Assembly: GCA_002441585.1 (NCBI GenBank)
Contig: DJWS01000008.1
Location: 109,641 to 173,640 of the forward strand
Direction of reading: 5' to 3'
Length of the DNA stretch: 64,000 bases
From: Candidatus Saccharibacteria bacterium UBA6224
GTDB taxonomy: Bacteria; Patescibacteriota; Saccharimonadia; Saccharimonadales; UBA4665
The position numbers were made by a program, and so were the translations under genes. This document shows positions 50,273-58,999 of this stretch, in pieces (position 1 is the first letter of the stretch; each line of letters begins with the position of its first letter). The notes under the pieces are model-generated. The model saw nothing but the letters and a program-made list of their open reading frames with translations. It did no database searches and was not told the origin of the DNA.

Positions 50273-50682
50273 TCCAAATACATTTTGTAGATTCCATTCC
50301 AAAAGCTGATGCGATAGAGGAGGGTCATCTCTATATTTCGCTTAAGTACAACATGACCTCCCACCGCTGCGCCTCTGGATGCGGACAGCTTGTGCCGTTG
50401 CCATTGTCGCCCGCTGACTGGTCATTGACCTACAATGGCGATACCGTCAGTCTCAGCCCGTCCATTGGTAATGGGGTTCTGGCTTGTCATTCGCACTATT
50501 TTATACGAGACAGCCATATTATCTGGGCGTCAGACATGTCAGCTTCACAGGCGCGGCAACAACAGGCAGCCGACGCGGAACTACTTAAGCGTCACATTGA
50601 AGAACGAGCCGAAAATCAGTATAAAATGTCATTCTTTAAACGAGTGCTAGCTTGGCTTCGTGGTATTATCGAACGTCGATAG
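50269..50682 (+). CDS. DUF6527-type metal-binding protein
   Basis: 137 aa. HRCASGCGQLVPLPLSPADW (about 25-44), VSLSPSIGNGVLACHSHYFI and the Trp-Ala after it match the conserved Cys/His set of proteins found with bacterial Ubl/E1 operons. The second half is a charged helix. ATGA overlap with the E1-like gene. Probably the zinc-binding fourth component; no deubiquitinase motif (JAB) is present. Confidence 0.8.
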   Translation: MIQIHFVDSIPKADAIEEGHLYISLKYNMTSHRCASGCGQLVPLPLSPADWSLTYNGDTVSLSPSIGNGVLACHSHYFIRDSHIIWASDMSASQARQQQAADAELLKRHIEERAENQYKMSFFKRVLAWLRGIIERR

Positions 50683-50699
50683 CTGCAGGGCTTTTACAG

Positions 50700-52460
50700 T
50701 TAAACTAGCAGCATCTTGTTCCACTGCTTTAATTTTATGAACTTTAATGACTTCTCAACTTCAGTGTCCGAGAACTTGTCACCCTTCCAGGCGTGCATTT
50801 CACTTTGCACTTTAAGTAAGTCATCCGATTTGATGTCTTGGATGACCTTACAGACGGTAGCAAGCCGCTCAATGTCTCTACTTCCAGCATTACTGATAAT
50901 CGGCAACAGCTTATCTAAGGCAGCATCTGCTTCTTGAGCGAGAGAGTATTTAAGAATCTTTGAGCCATTCTGCGATAATTCAAAATATTCTCTGTCTTTT
51001 TGACCAGACTTTTTAAAGAATTTGTTTTTACTAGTTAGCCCAGAGGTCAATGCCTTACGTACAGATGCATCATATGGCCCGAAGCTTTGTGCCGAGAATT
51101 TGACCCCAATGTTTACTTCGTAAATTTCTTGTAGAAGATATAGCACTTTGGCAATAGCCATCTCCCCCTTACTAAACCCTCTATTTAGCAGCGCTGCTGT
51201 ACATTGCTGGATGGAGAAGCTTAAGTTATAAGACGGTGAAGAGACCGTTTCTGCGGGCCAATCTTTATTTAGAAGCATAGTAATTGATGCTTCAATGAGT
51301 GAAGGTAGGAGCTGAACCTGCCGTTCAAACACCTCAACTAGCTCACTTAATTGAGAGAGCATTACTTGGGCCTTCTCAATCGCCTGTAGTTGTTGAAAGA
51401 TTGGGGGTAGCGGAATCATTGCAGCCATAACGATCTTTTGATTAATTTTAGGCATATTCCCAGACGTGCCTGATGCTGAGTTTCTGAAGTAGTTCCTAAT
51501 AAAAGGGCTAGATAAAACAAGATGCAGATACTCAGGCAAAACTTCATCAGTGGTCGTGAGTTTCATCATGAGGTCTGGGTAAATAAACTCGTGAGACTCC
51601 CCATTGTAGATAGCCGATACACCTACGTAGTCAATTGAATTACTTCTCTGGAGAAGGATATCTTTGGGTTCAAGCCATAGATAAGAATCCTCTGGAATGT
51701 CTTCCGCAACGTATTTGTACTCGCTAGCCTTAAACTTACCTGAGGTAGTAGCACCTAGCTTTAGAGTTTTTGTGTTTGTCTCATGAAACACGGTTGAGGG
51801 TGAATAGCCATTGCGTGGCTTACTGGTTAGTAGTTCCTCAAGCGGCCTCCACTCCCAATCGTCAGGCAGCGCAAACGGTTCATTGGGTACCCATGGTTCA
51901 CCTGAAGGTAACCCAATCACCTGCATCAGAATTAGTTTTTCTAATTGCTCCGCCAGCTTAAGATTTTCCTTTTCTAAGATAGAAAACTCAGAAATTTTTG
52001 CTTCTAAAATATCTAGTTTGGCTACAATTTTTTCCTGCGTCGCTCGATCGGGTATGGGGATGTTTATTGACAGGAACTTCTTGGCTTTAATTTCGGTTTT
52101 AATGCCACCACCCACTTGTTCAGATAAAGCCTTTTGGAAGTACTTGCTTCTTAAGAACCAACCTAGGAACTCAGGGGAGGCAATACTTGGATCCATCTCG
52201 TACGCCGAGTAATGAATAGTAGCTGTTGCTTCATCTGCTTCGTTAAATACGCACACACCCCCTTTCTCGGCGTTTATTCCAGAAATTAGCACGTCACCGC
52301 GCCTAACAGTTATCATGCCTGTTTTGGTGGACTTGTGGTCTCTCAAGTGAGGCCTTCCCTGGAAGTCTATCTTTTCGACTCTAGGCAACTTTAAACGATT
52401 GGCCTCATCAGGTGTGAGCCTTTCTTTTCGTTCCTGTAGTGCTTGGGTAAAAGACGTCAT
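50700..52460 (-). CDS. hsdS: type I restriction specificity subunit with C-terminal extension
   Basis: 586 aa. Two target-recognition domains (about 30-155 and 200-370), each followed by the spacer helix (QEKIVAKLDILEAKISEF and QLQAIEKAQVMLSQLSELVEVFERQVQLL). Beyond residue 400 an extra domain of about 180 residues (GEMAIAKVLYLLQEIYEV...FSAQSFGPYDASVRKAL) resembles the DUF4065/Panacea (SocA-like) fold, unusual in HsdS. Abuts hsdM. No SD is needed for coupling because the stop and start overlap by one base. Confidence 0.88.
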   Translation of the reverse strand: MTSFTQALQERKERLTPDEANRLKLPRVEKIDFQGRPHLRDHKSTKTGMITVRRGDVLISGINAEKGGVCVFNEADEATATIHYSAYEMDPSIASPEFLGWFLRSKYFQKALSEQVGGGIKTEIKAKKFLSINIPIPDRATQEKIVAKLDILEAKISEFSILEKENLKLAEQLEKLILMQVIGLPSGEPWVPNEPFALPDDWEWRPLEELLTSKPRNGYSPSTVFHETNTKTLKLGATTSGKFKASEYKYVAEDIPEDSYLWLEPKDILLQRSNSIDYVGVSAIYNGESHEFIYPDLMMKLTTTDEVLPEYLHLVLSSPFIRNYFRNSASGTSGNMPKINQKIVMAAMIPLPPIFQQLQAIEKAQVMLSQLSELVEVFERQVQLLPSLIEASITMLLNKDWPAETVSSPSYNLSFSIQQCTAALLNRGFSKGEMAIAKVLYLLQEIYEVNIGVKFSAQSFGPYDASVRKALTSGLTSKNKFFKKSGQKDREYFELSQNGSKILKYSLAQEADAALDKLLPIISNAGSRDIERLATVCKVIQDIKSDDLLKVQSEMHAWKGDKFSDTEVEKSLKFIKLKQWNKMLLV

Positions 52461-53881
52461 TACAATTCGCTTTTAAGTTTTTGTGAGATTTTTTCAGCAG
52501 CTTTAATGTTAAGTATGAGTTGGTCGATAATTTCGCCAGGATTATCTATGGATTTCTCTTCAATTTTATTAGGGTTCTTGAAATCAAGATTGTAATTTTT
52601 CTCTTTTACTTCTTGCAGAGAGACCTTCCAAGCAAAGCTATTTTCAGTCCTGTTATCCCACCACGCCTTCTCTAATTCAAACTCACTATGGCGGATTGGC
52701 CTTGTTTTACTATAAGACTTCTGGCCCTCGGGGTATGGATGCTCAAAGTACCATATATCCTTAGTTTGCTTACCTTTTTCAAAGAATAGTAAATTAGTCG
52801 GAATGTCGGTATATGGACTAAACACATTCCTCGGAAGTCGAACGATAGTGTGTAAATTGCAGTTCTCTAGTAGTTGTTCTTTAATCCTTGTTTTAACACC
52901 TTCACCAGCAAGAAAGCCGTCAGGAAGCACCACCCCGGCTCGTCCACCATCTTTTAATAATTTCATAATTAAAACGAGGAAGAGGTCAGCCGTTTCTCGG
53001 GTTCTAAACGACTGAGGAAAGTTCGATTCTATGCCTGGCTCTTCCGTTCCGCCGAAAGGAGGGTTGGTAAGGACCACATCCACCCGATCTTGAGGGCCAT
53101 AATCTTTGAGAGGTCGCCTTAATGTATTATCCCGACGTACATGAAGAGGCACTTCAATGCCATGAAGAATCATATTGGTCGTGCAGAGTAAGTGTGGAAG
53201 TTGCTTCTTTTCGACTCCACGGATTGAATCTTGTAGTATTCGCTCGTCCTCGGGCGTCTTAACGTTCCTCCGAATGTGCTCAATGGCACTAGTTAAGAAT
53301 CCACCTGTTCCACAAGCTGGATCAATAACCGTCTCACCAAACTGTGGGTCCACCATGTCTGTTATGAATTGCGTTACTGGACGTGGGGTATAGTATTCTC
53401 CTGCATTTCCAGCGCTCTGCAAGCTTCGTAATAAGGTTTCATAAATATCATTAAAGGTATGTCGGTCACCCTGTTTATTAAAATCGATGGTATTGATCTT
53501 GTTTACCACCTGTCGCAGCAATGTGCCGTTCTTCATGTAGTTGTGGCTATCTTCGAAAACACCACGCACTATTTGGTTGCGCAGGTTCGTGTTACTGGGG
53601 GCTAAATCTTTGAGCGCAGGAAAGAGCTTATTATTCACAAATACTAGCAGTGAATCACCGGTGAGCCCTTCTTCATTTGCTGCCCAAGTGCGCCATTGGA
53701 ACTCTACGGGAACCGCTGGAGTGTATTGAGGGTTGAGTAATTCGAGCTCTTGCTCGTTATCATCAAGTACTTTGAGGAAAATCATCCAAACAAGTTGGCT
53801 TAAACGCTGGGCGTCGCCATCTACCCCATCGTCTTGCCGCATTATGTCTTGGATTGCCTTAATTAGTCCGGAACTTATCAT
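52460..53881 (-). CDS. hsdM: type I restriction DNA methyltransferase subunit
   Basis: 473 aa N6-adenine methyltransferase. SAM-binding motif I DPACGTGGF (about 192), catalytic motif IV NPPFGG (about 272), and an N-terminal helical HsdM_N domain (DIMRQDDGVDGDAQRLSQLVWMIF). It forms the M2S core with HsdS and with HsdR the restriction complex. The start overlaps the hsdR stop by 4 nt; all three are on the minus strand. Confidence 0.95.
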   Translation of the reverse strand: MISSGLIKAIQDIMRQDDGVDGDAQRLSQLVWMIFLKVLDDNEQELELLNPQYTPAVPVEFQWRTWAANEEGLTGDSLLVFVNNKLFPALKDLAPSNTNLRNQIVRGVFEDSHNYMKNGTLLRQVVNKINTIDFNKQGDRHTFNDIYETLLRSLQSAGNAGEYYTPRPVTQFITDMVDPQFGETVIDPACGTGGFLTSAIEHIRRNVKTPEDERILQDSIRGVEKKQLPHLLCTTNMILHGIEVPLHVRRDNTLRRPLKDYGPQDRVDVVLTNPPFGGTEEPGIESNFPQSFRTRETADLFLVLIMKLLKDGGRAGVVLPDGFLAGEGVKTRIKEQLLENCNLHTIVRLPRNVFSPYTDIPTNLLFFEKGKQTKDIWYFEHPYPEGQKSYSKTRPIRHSEFELEKAWWDNRTENSFAWKVSLQEVKEKNYNLDFKNPNKIEEKSIDNPGEIIDQLILNIKAAEKISQKLKSEL

Positions 53882-56289
53882 ACTGTCACGCCTTCATATA
53901 TTTGTTTTTCTAACTCATCTACCGCCTCACGATATTTATCCGCTCCTCCAAACCAACTAACTATTTCCAGAGGTGCACCGTAGTTTCTGAAAGGGTCAAC
54001 TTTCAATACGTTGATATCCTCAACGCTATATATACCTGTATCGGCATATTTATCAAGTAAAGCTTCAATGACTTCTCTCGCTTTGCCTTGGTACTTGTGG
54101 AGGTAAGTGCTGCGTTTGACGGCATCGACTCGCTCACGTCTCTTAACCGGTTTTTTATCGTACGCAACATGCAGTATGAGATCGAATAGGTCAATGTCGT
54201 AACCCACTTGCTCGCGAAGCTCCTCAAGAGGTACCCCTCTATCAACTATCTCATCAATGATTGCGGTGCGACGGTCGGCTTTATCCCAGGCATTCAGGAA
54301 GTCACTGAGTGTTGCGTACTCACCAAGAATATTCCGTTTTGTAAAATCGGTAAGACTTTCGGTAATTAATTTACCGTAAGAGTCAATAAACTGGATGCGT
54401 TCACCAATGATTTTTACCGGAACACCGCTAACTGTTATTTTAGTCTGTCGTACGGGTTGCTCGTCGGGGAATTCTACAGAAGCTGTGCCAGTCAATAGTG
54501 GACTGGCTTCATCGGAAATATTATCTATCTGGGAATTTTCATCTATAGGTTTATCGATGTCTTCTACGGCCTTATCAAAATCTTCGGGAGTATTTACTTC
54601 CATGATCTTTACAGGATCGCCATCGAAGTCTGGATCGGCAAATAACTTAGTTACATTTCGGAAGTCCAAAATAGTAAAGTACATTTTCCCGTAATCCTCG
54701 CGCACCCTAGTGCCTCGTCCGATAATCTGTTTGAACTCGGTCATACTTTCAATATTGCTATCGAGTACAACTACTTTGCATGTCTGTGCGTCTACGCCCG
54801 TTGTCATCAGTTTAGAGGTTACTGCAATTACAGGGAAACGTGACTCGGGGTCAATGAAATTATCAAGCTCTTTCTTTCCTAAATCATCATCGCCAGTAAT
54901 GCGCATTACATATTTCGAGTTCTCCATAACACGTGCTTTGTTAAGGTTCACAAGCGCCTGACGCATTCGTTCTGCATGATTAATATCAACACAGAAAATA
55001 ATTGTCTTTGCGTAAGGGTCGGTCTTTTCCAAAAATTGCGTTATGCGCTCAGCTACAAGCTGTGTTCGAGTAGGCAGCACAAGTTTGCGGTCGAAATCCT
55101 TTTGCGTATATTCACGGTCCTCTACAGGGTTGCCATCGTCATCAACCATTTCTGCGTCTGGCCGCCAGCCAAAGGTATCTACATCCAGCGCAACCCTAAC
55201 TACTTTATAGGGCGCAAGGAAACCATCCTCTATACCTTGCTTAAGTGAGTATGTGTAGATAGGTTCTCCGAAGTAGTTAATGTTACTGATTTGTTTCGTT
55301 TCCTTTGGTGTGGCTGTTAAGCCAACCTGTACAGCAGTGCTAAAGTACTCGAGAATTTCTCGCCAGGCGCTGTCTCCCTTCGCGCTACCTCGATGGCATT
55401 CGTCCACTACAATAAGATCGAAAAAGTCAGGACTAAATTGACGATAAATATTGCTTGCTTCGTCTGTTCCTGATACGGCTTGGTAAAGTGATAAATAAAC
55501 CTCGTAGCTTTTATCAACCTGCCTATTGCTCACCTTGGTCATAGCACTACCAAAGTGCTTGAAATCGTTAACCCTAGTTTGATCGACTAGAATATTTCTA
55601 TCAGCTAAGAATAGGATTCGTTTTTGTTTACCCTGATTAGTCTTCCAGTACCGCCAAATGATCTGAGCTGCAGTATAGGTTTTACCTGTACCGGTAGCCA
55701 TAACCAGAAGTATTCTCTTTTGTCCACGGGCAATCGCCTCTATGGTGCGATTTATTGCTATCCGTTGGTAATATCGCGGTTCTTTTCCCGAACCATCGCT
55801 GTGATAATCGCTCAGGGCTAATTGTTCACTATTTTGGTCTATTCCACGCCACTGTTTATAGATCGCATAGAGTTGCTCGGGGGACGGAAACTGCTGAAGT
55901 TCTATTTCTTGTTCTGATTGTTTGAGTAGACCTGTACGATCATGCAGCAGAAAAGAGTCGCCATTGCTCGTAAAAACGAAAGGGACATCGAGCGCTTCTG
56001 CATAATCGGTAGCTTGCTGCATGCCATCACCCACAGCATGCTTATTGTCTTTAGCTTCCACAATCGCTAAGGGCAGATTTGGTTTGTAATATAAAAGATA
56101 ATCTACCTTTTTCGCCTCTCTACGCTTAGCCTGCTTGCCGTGAACAACAATACGGCCATTCGTAAAGTAGTAAAACTCTTCACGAACTTGCGGAAGGGAC
56201 CAGCCTGCATTTGTAATCGCAGGCGTAATATACCTAGTACGAATCTCGGTTTCGTTAAGTGTCTTTTTGTCTACATCCATATTCATCAA
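53878..56289 (-). CDS. hsdR: type I restriction endonuclease motor subunit
   Basis: 803 aa. N-terminal PD-(D/E)XK nuclease: VDYLLYYKPNLPLAIVEAKD (Asp then ExK, about 65-84). Two RecA-like helicase domains: Walker A MATGTGKT (about 198), DECHRG (about 294), motif VI QIIGRGTRVRED (about 535). A C-terminal helical region interacts with HsdM in known enzymes. The ATGs at the first and second codon are both possible. Transcribed from a promoter between it and the XRE gene. Confidence 0.95.
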   Translation of the reverse strand: MMNMDVDKKTLNETEIRTRYITPAITNAGWSLPQVREEFYYFTNGRIVVHGKQAKRREAKKVDYLLYYKPNLPLAIVEAKDNKHAVGDGMQQATDYAEALDVPFVFTSNGDSFLLHDRTGLLKQSEQEIELQQFPSPEQLYAIYKQWRGIDQNSEQLALSDYHSDGSGKEPRYYQRIAINRTIEAIARGQKRILLVMATGTGKTYTAAQIIWRYWKTNQGKQKRILFLADRNILVDQTRVNDFKHFGSAMTKVSNRQVDKSYEVYLSLYQAVSGTDEASNIYRQFSPDFFDLIVVDECHRGSAKGDSAWREILEYFSTAVQVGLTATPKETKQISNINYFGEPIYTYSLKQGIEDGFLAPYKVVRVALDVDTFGWRPDAEMVDDDGNPVEDREYTQKDFDRKLVLPTRTQLVAERITQFLEKTDPYAKTIIFCVDINHAERMRQALVNLNKARVMENSKYVMRITGDDDLGKKELDNFIDPESRFPVIAVTSKLMTTGVDAQTCKVVVLDSNIESMTEFKQIIGRGTRVREDYGKMYFTILDFRNVTKLFADPDFDGDPVKIMEVNTPEDFDKAVEDIDKPIDENSQIDNISDEASPLLTGTASVEFPDEQPVRQTKITVSGVPVKIIGERIQFIDSYGKLITESLTDFTKRNILGEYATLSDFLNAWDKADRRTAIIDEIVDRGVPLEELREQVGYDIDLFDLILHVAYDKKPVKRRERVDAVKRSTYLHKYQGKAREVIEALLDKYADTGIYSVEDINVLKVDPFRNYGAPLEIVSWFGGADKYREAVDELEKQIYEGVTV

Positions 56290-56317
56290 AATGTAATCTG
56301 TCAGTTTTATTAGGTAA

Positions 56318-56533
56318 TCAAAAGCTTGTCAGCTCAGAAACTGAAACCTTCAGGGCTTTCGCAAGTTTTTCAATGTTGCGGAGTGATGGATTGCGCACCC
56401 CTCGTTCGATACCTGATATATAAGTTCTATCGAGACCAGTTATCTCTCCTAATCGCTCCTGTGATAAACCTGCTTCTGTCCTTAGCTCCCGTAGCTTCTT
56501 ACCGAGCTTTTGTTGAGCGGTTGTTCTTGCCAT
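56318..56533 (-). CDS. XRE-family regulator
   Basis: 71 aa helix-turn-helix of the C-protein type: KLRELRTEAGLSQERLGEITGLDRTYISGIERGVRNPSL, with no extra domain. It lies 28 nt upstream of hsdR, as controllers of restriction systems often do, so it probably sets R-M timing after entry. TATA-rich sequence upstream near 56548-56570. Confidence 0.85.
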   Translation of the reverse strand: MARTTAQQKLGKKLRELRTEAGLSQERLGEITGLDRTYISGIERGVRNPSLRNIEKLAKALKVSVSELTSF

Positions 56534-56645
56534 GCAATAAACATGACTGCTTGTAGTATATAGGTCTACGGACTATAAGTCACAATTCGGTTGCTATTCC
56601 TCTGTTAGGGTCGTAGAATTGAGTAAACTAGAAGGAGCAACTAAA

Positions 56646-57230
56646 ATGGGATTTCTCGATAAAGCAAAATCACAAATACAGGCGGCAAACGAAAAGAGAG
56701 CCGAGAAGCATGAGTTTCAGGGTAGAAAGCTGACGATGCTTTCCGTTGAGTACACTGGTGGTTACGAAAACTATAAAAAAACGCAGGGTATCCTGACCTT
56801 TTATGAGAATGTCACGGAGTTCAAGGCCCCTCTCGTTACATCTTTTACGATCAATAATAAAGACATCGTGGCCACTGCCGTTGAGGGTCGTCTGGAAGTA
56901 GGTCGCCGCGTGACAGTGACTCGTTTGCTGGCTTTTGGTATTTTCGCATTTGGCATGCAAAAAAAGAACGACAGCAAGGAGGCTTTTATCACGCTAGTTC
57001 TAGCCGATGATCAAGAAGCTATCTTCTATGCAAAGAACACCTCACCGATGGATCTCAAGCGTAAATTAGGTAGCACCCTCACGCGCATACAGCAGGGAGT
57101 AGCATCATTAGGGCAATCGGCAGCCCCGGCTAGCGTAGCCGATGAATTGACTAAGCTGAGCGAGCTAAAGAAGCAAGGCCTGCTTACTGACGAAGAATAT
57201 AACCAGCAGAAACAGCGCCTTCTTCGATAG
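56646..57230 (+). CDS. SHOCT-domain protein
   Basis: 194 aa from ATG at 56646 with SD AGAAGGAG. The body (about 1-130) is beta-rich with a short hydrophobic strand (LLAFGIFAFGM). The C-terminal SHOCT helix pair (VADELTKLSELKKQGLLTDEEYNQQKQRLL, about 164-193) usually mediates oligomerisation. No enzymatic motif. Divergent from the XRE gene. Confidence 0.82.
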   Translation: MGFLDKAKSQIQAANEKRAEKHEFQGRKLTMLSVEYTGGYENYKKTQGILTFYENVTEFKAPLVTSFTINNKDIVATAVEGRLEVGRRVTVTRLLAFGIFAFGMQKKNDSKEAFITLVLADDQEAIFYAKNTSPMDLKRKLGSTLTRIQQGVASLGQSAAPASVADELTKLSELKKQGLLTDEEYNQQKQRLLR

Positions 57231-57289
57231 CTAAAAATACATCTCTATTCCACTAGCTAAATCTGTTTATTCGGGTAGTGTTGTGTGTG

Positions 57290-58582
57290 ATGCAGCAAGA
57301 TATAACGGAACTGAAGTATTGTCTCTACGCGCGTAAATCCACCGAGAGCGACGAGAGACAAGCCATGAGCATCGATTCACAAATCAAAGAAATGCAGGCC
57401 ATGGCTGAGCGTGAAGGGCTAAAGGTGGTAGCCATGAAGCGAGAGAGCTTTTCCGCTAAGCAATCAGGCAGCCGACCAGTCTTTAACCAACTTCTTCACG
57501 ATGTCCGCAACGGTGAATATAACGCTATTCTGACCTGGGCACCTGATCGTTTGAGTAGAAATGCAGGAGATCTAGGATCACTTGTCGATCTCATGGACAT
57601 GAACCGTCTGCAGCGAATACGGACGTTCTCACAGAGTTTCAGTAATACGCCCAACGAGAAATTCCTCCTCATGATCCTATGCTCCCAAGCAAAGCTGGAG
57701 AATGACAATAGGGGAATTAATGTTAAGCGCGGTATTCGAGCTAAGTGCGAGATGGGCTGGCGACCAGGACCAGCCCCAATTGGTTACATCAACCGCTCAT
57801 TTGCTGGAGTGAAAGAAATGGTGCTGGACGAAGAACGTGCACCAATAATAAAGGAGATGTTTGAGCGCTCAGGGCTTCAAAATCAGAGTGGCCGAACCAT
57901 AAAGGATTGGTTGGATAGTATCGGGTTCACGACAAAAGCTGGTGCTCGATTATCACTGAGCCAAATCTACCGCATACTCACCAATCCGTTCTATTACGGT
58001 TACTTTGCATATCCGGCAGACGGACCCTTATATAAAGGCCAACACGAGCCAATTATCAGCAAACAGCTGTTCGATATCGTCAGGAACCGAATGGCTACTA
58101 TTGTCCCTGAGAACAAGCCGGCATGGGGCTCAAAAAAGTTCCCATTCAAGCACTTATTTTATTGCGGCTCGTGCGCCTCAAGACTAACCGTCGAGGAACA
58201 TTTCAAGAAACGTAAAGATGGTGGCATTAATCGACATGTTTACTACCGTTGCACGAAATCTACTAAAGACCCTGATTGTCCTGAACGATCAATTACCGCG
58301 AATATGATAGTTGAGCAGATACTTGGATTGATTGAGTCTGGGGATTTTGATGATATAGAGCCCACTGAGCAGCTGTTCAAGCGAATCGAACAGCACAAAC
58401 GAATAACTAGTCAGCTCATCAAAGATCACGGCATGAAATTAACTGAACGAGATCACTTCCGTAACTTTGCAAGCTACACGCTCAAACAAGGAACCCTGAG
58501 CGAGCAAGACGGCTTTATAAGAGGATTAAGCATACCACTATTTGTTAAAGACAGGGCTATCTACCGTCGTATAAACGACTAA
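57290..58582 (+). CDS. large serine recombinase (island integrase)
   Basis: 430 aa from ATG at 57290 (GTG at 57278 alternative). Resolvase domain: LYARKSTESDERQAMSIDSQ with the nucleophile Ser (about 15), TWAPDRLSRNAGDLGSLVDLM (conserved Arg, about 82). The recombinase domain follows (RILTNPFYYGYFAYP), then a zinc ribbon (YCGSCASRL ... YYRCTKSTKDPDCPER) and a short coiled coil. It is adjacent to the attachment repeat in tRNA-Gln. Shorter than many phage integrases but complete. Confidence 0.93.
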   Translation: MQQDITELKYCLYARKSTESDERQAMSIDSQIKEMQAMAEREGLKVVAMKRESFSAKQSGSRPVFNQLLHDVRNGEYNAILTWAPDRLSRNAGDLGSLVDLMDMNRLQRIRTFSQSFSNTPNEKFLLMILCSQAKLENDNRGINVKRGIRAKCEMGWRPGPAPIGYINRSFAGVKEMVLDEERAPIIKEMFERSGLQNQSGRTIKDWLDSIGFTTKAGARLSLSQIYRILTNPFYYGYFAYPADGPLYKGQHEPIISKQLFDIVRNRMATIVPENKPAWGSKKFPFKHLFYCGSCASRLTVEEHFKKRKDGGINRHVYYRCTKSTKDPDCPERSITANMIVEQILGLIESGDFDDIEPTEQLFKRIEQHKRITSQLIKDHGMKLTERDHFRNFASYTLKQGTLSEQDGFIRGLSIPLFVKDRAIYRRIND

Positions 58583-58622
58583 AATAAAAGAACCAGCTCT
58601 GGTAGCCGGTTCTTTTATTGTC
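58583..58622 (+). terminator. terminator of the recombinase gene
   Basis: AAAAGAACCAGCTC / GAGCCGGTTCTTTT-type stem (imperfect) with a T-rich end. The 104 bp up to the tRNA hold only weak palindromes, presumably the island's right end. Confidence 0.75.
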
Positions 58623-58726
58623 GCCTAGGAATTTCCCTAACAATTCGATTCAGTTTCTCTCCTGGGGTGTATATGCCTCAGCGATGCAGAATGAGGGACA
58701 TGGGTCTCAAATTCTGCTGTCGCATC

Positions 58727-58748
58727 TGGCTGGGGATGAGGGATTCGA
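58727..58748. repeat. island attachment repeat within tRNA-Gln (attL-like)
   Basis: 22 bp identical to 44298-44319; it is the 3' end of the tRNA, including CCA. Confidence 0.75.
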
Positions 58749-58800
58749 ACCCCCGATCACGGGACCAGAACCCGTTGCCTTACCGCTTGGCCAATCCCCA
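58727..58800 (-). tRNA. tRNA-Gln (anticodon CTG)
   Basis: Acceptor TGGGGAT/ATCCCCA, anticodon loop TTCTGGT giving CTG, T-loop TTCGAAT, encoded CCA (58729-58727). Its natural terminator is now at 44252-44297. Confidence 0.96.
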
Positions 58801-58874
58801 TCTTCGTCGAAACTTACGCCATTATCTCGTTTTGCCTGTCGGCAAAAGCTTCGACTTATGGCTACGTTTCTCCT
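58801..58874 (-). repeat. conserved tRNA leader, copy 3 (tRNA-Gln)
   Basis: Structured leader like that of tRNA-Ala (8156-8230), ending at the tRNA 5' base. It contains the repeat also found at 1-50. A minus-strand TATAAT at 58906-58901 places initiation near 58894, so the leader is part of the precursor. Confidence 0.65.
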
Positions 58875-58942
58875 AGTAGCCGCGGTGGCTACAACGGCAG
58901 ATTATAACGTATTTGTATCTGTTATGCCAGTGCTAACGCATA

Positions 58943-58975
58943 ACAAAACTGCCCCGGTAAATCCGGGGCGGTTTG
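58943..58975 (-). terminator. terminator of the surface-protein gene
   Basis: GCCCCGG / CCGGGGC stem; the T-run is on the minus strand. Confidence 0.75.
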
Positions 58976-58999
58976 CTTTCGACCGTTACAAGCCGTGTT

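Larger units (their letters stand above)
44298..58748. mobile_element. integrative defence island at tRNA-Gln
   Basis: Bounded by a 22-bp direct repeat of the tRNA-Gln 3' end, with a large serine recombinase next to the tRNA. The cargo includes a phage-like terminase-small-subunit homologue, an S24 repressor, a SIR2 protein, a Ubl conjugation operon, type I R-M and an XRE regulator. Several cargo genes, notably hsdRMS, are more AT-rich than flanking genes. It lies precisely between tRNA-Gln and its former terminator. Confidence 0.75.

Noticed and set aside
57278..58748. Assigning the att repeat only from the recurring tRNA 3' fragments
   Set aside because: The fragments are frequent here, so similarity alone is weak. 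I kept the att call because of exact 22-bp identity, the adjacent recombinase and the displaced tRNA-Gln terminator.
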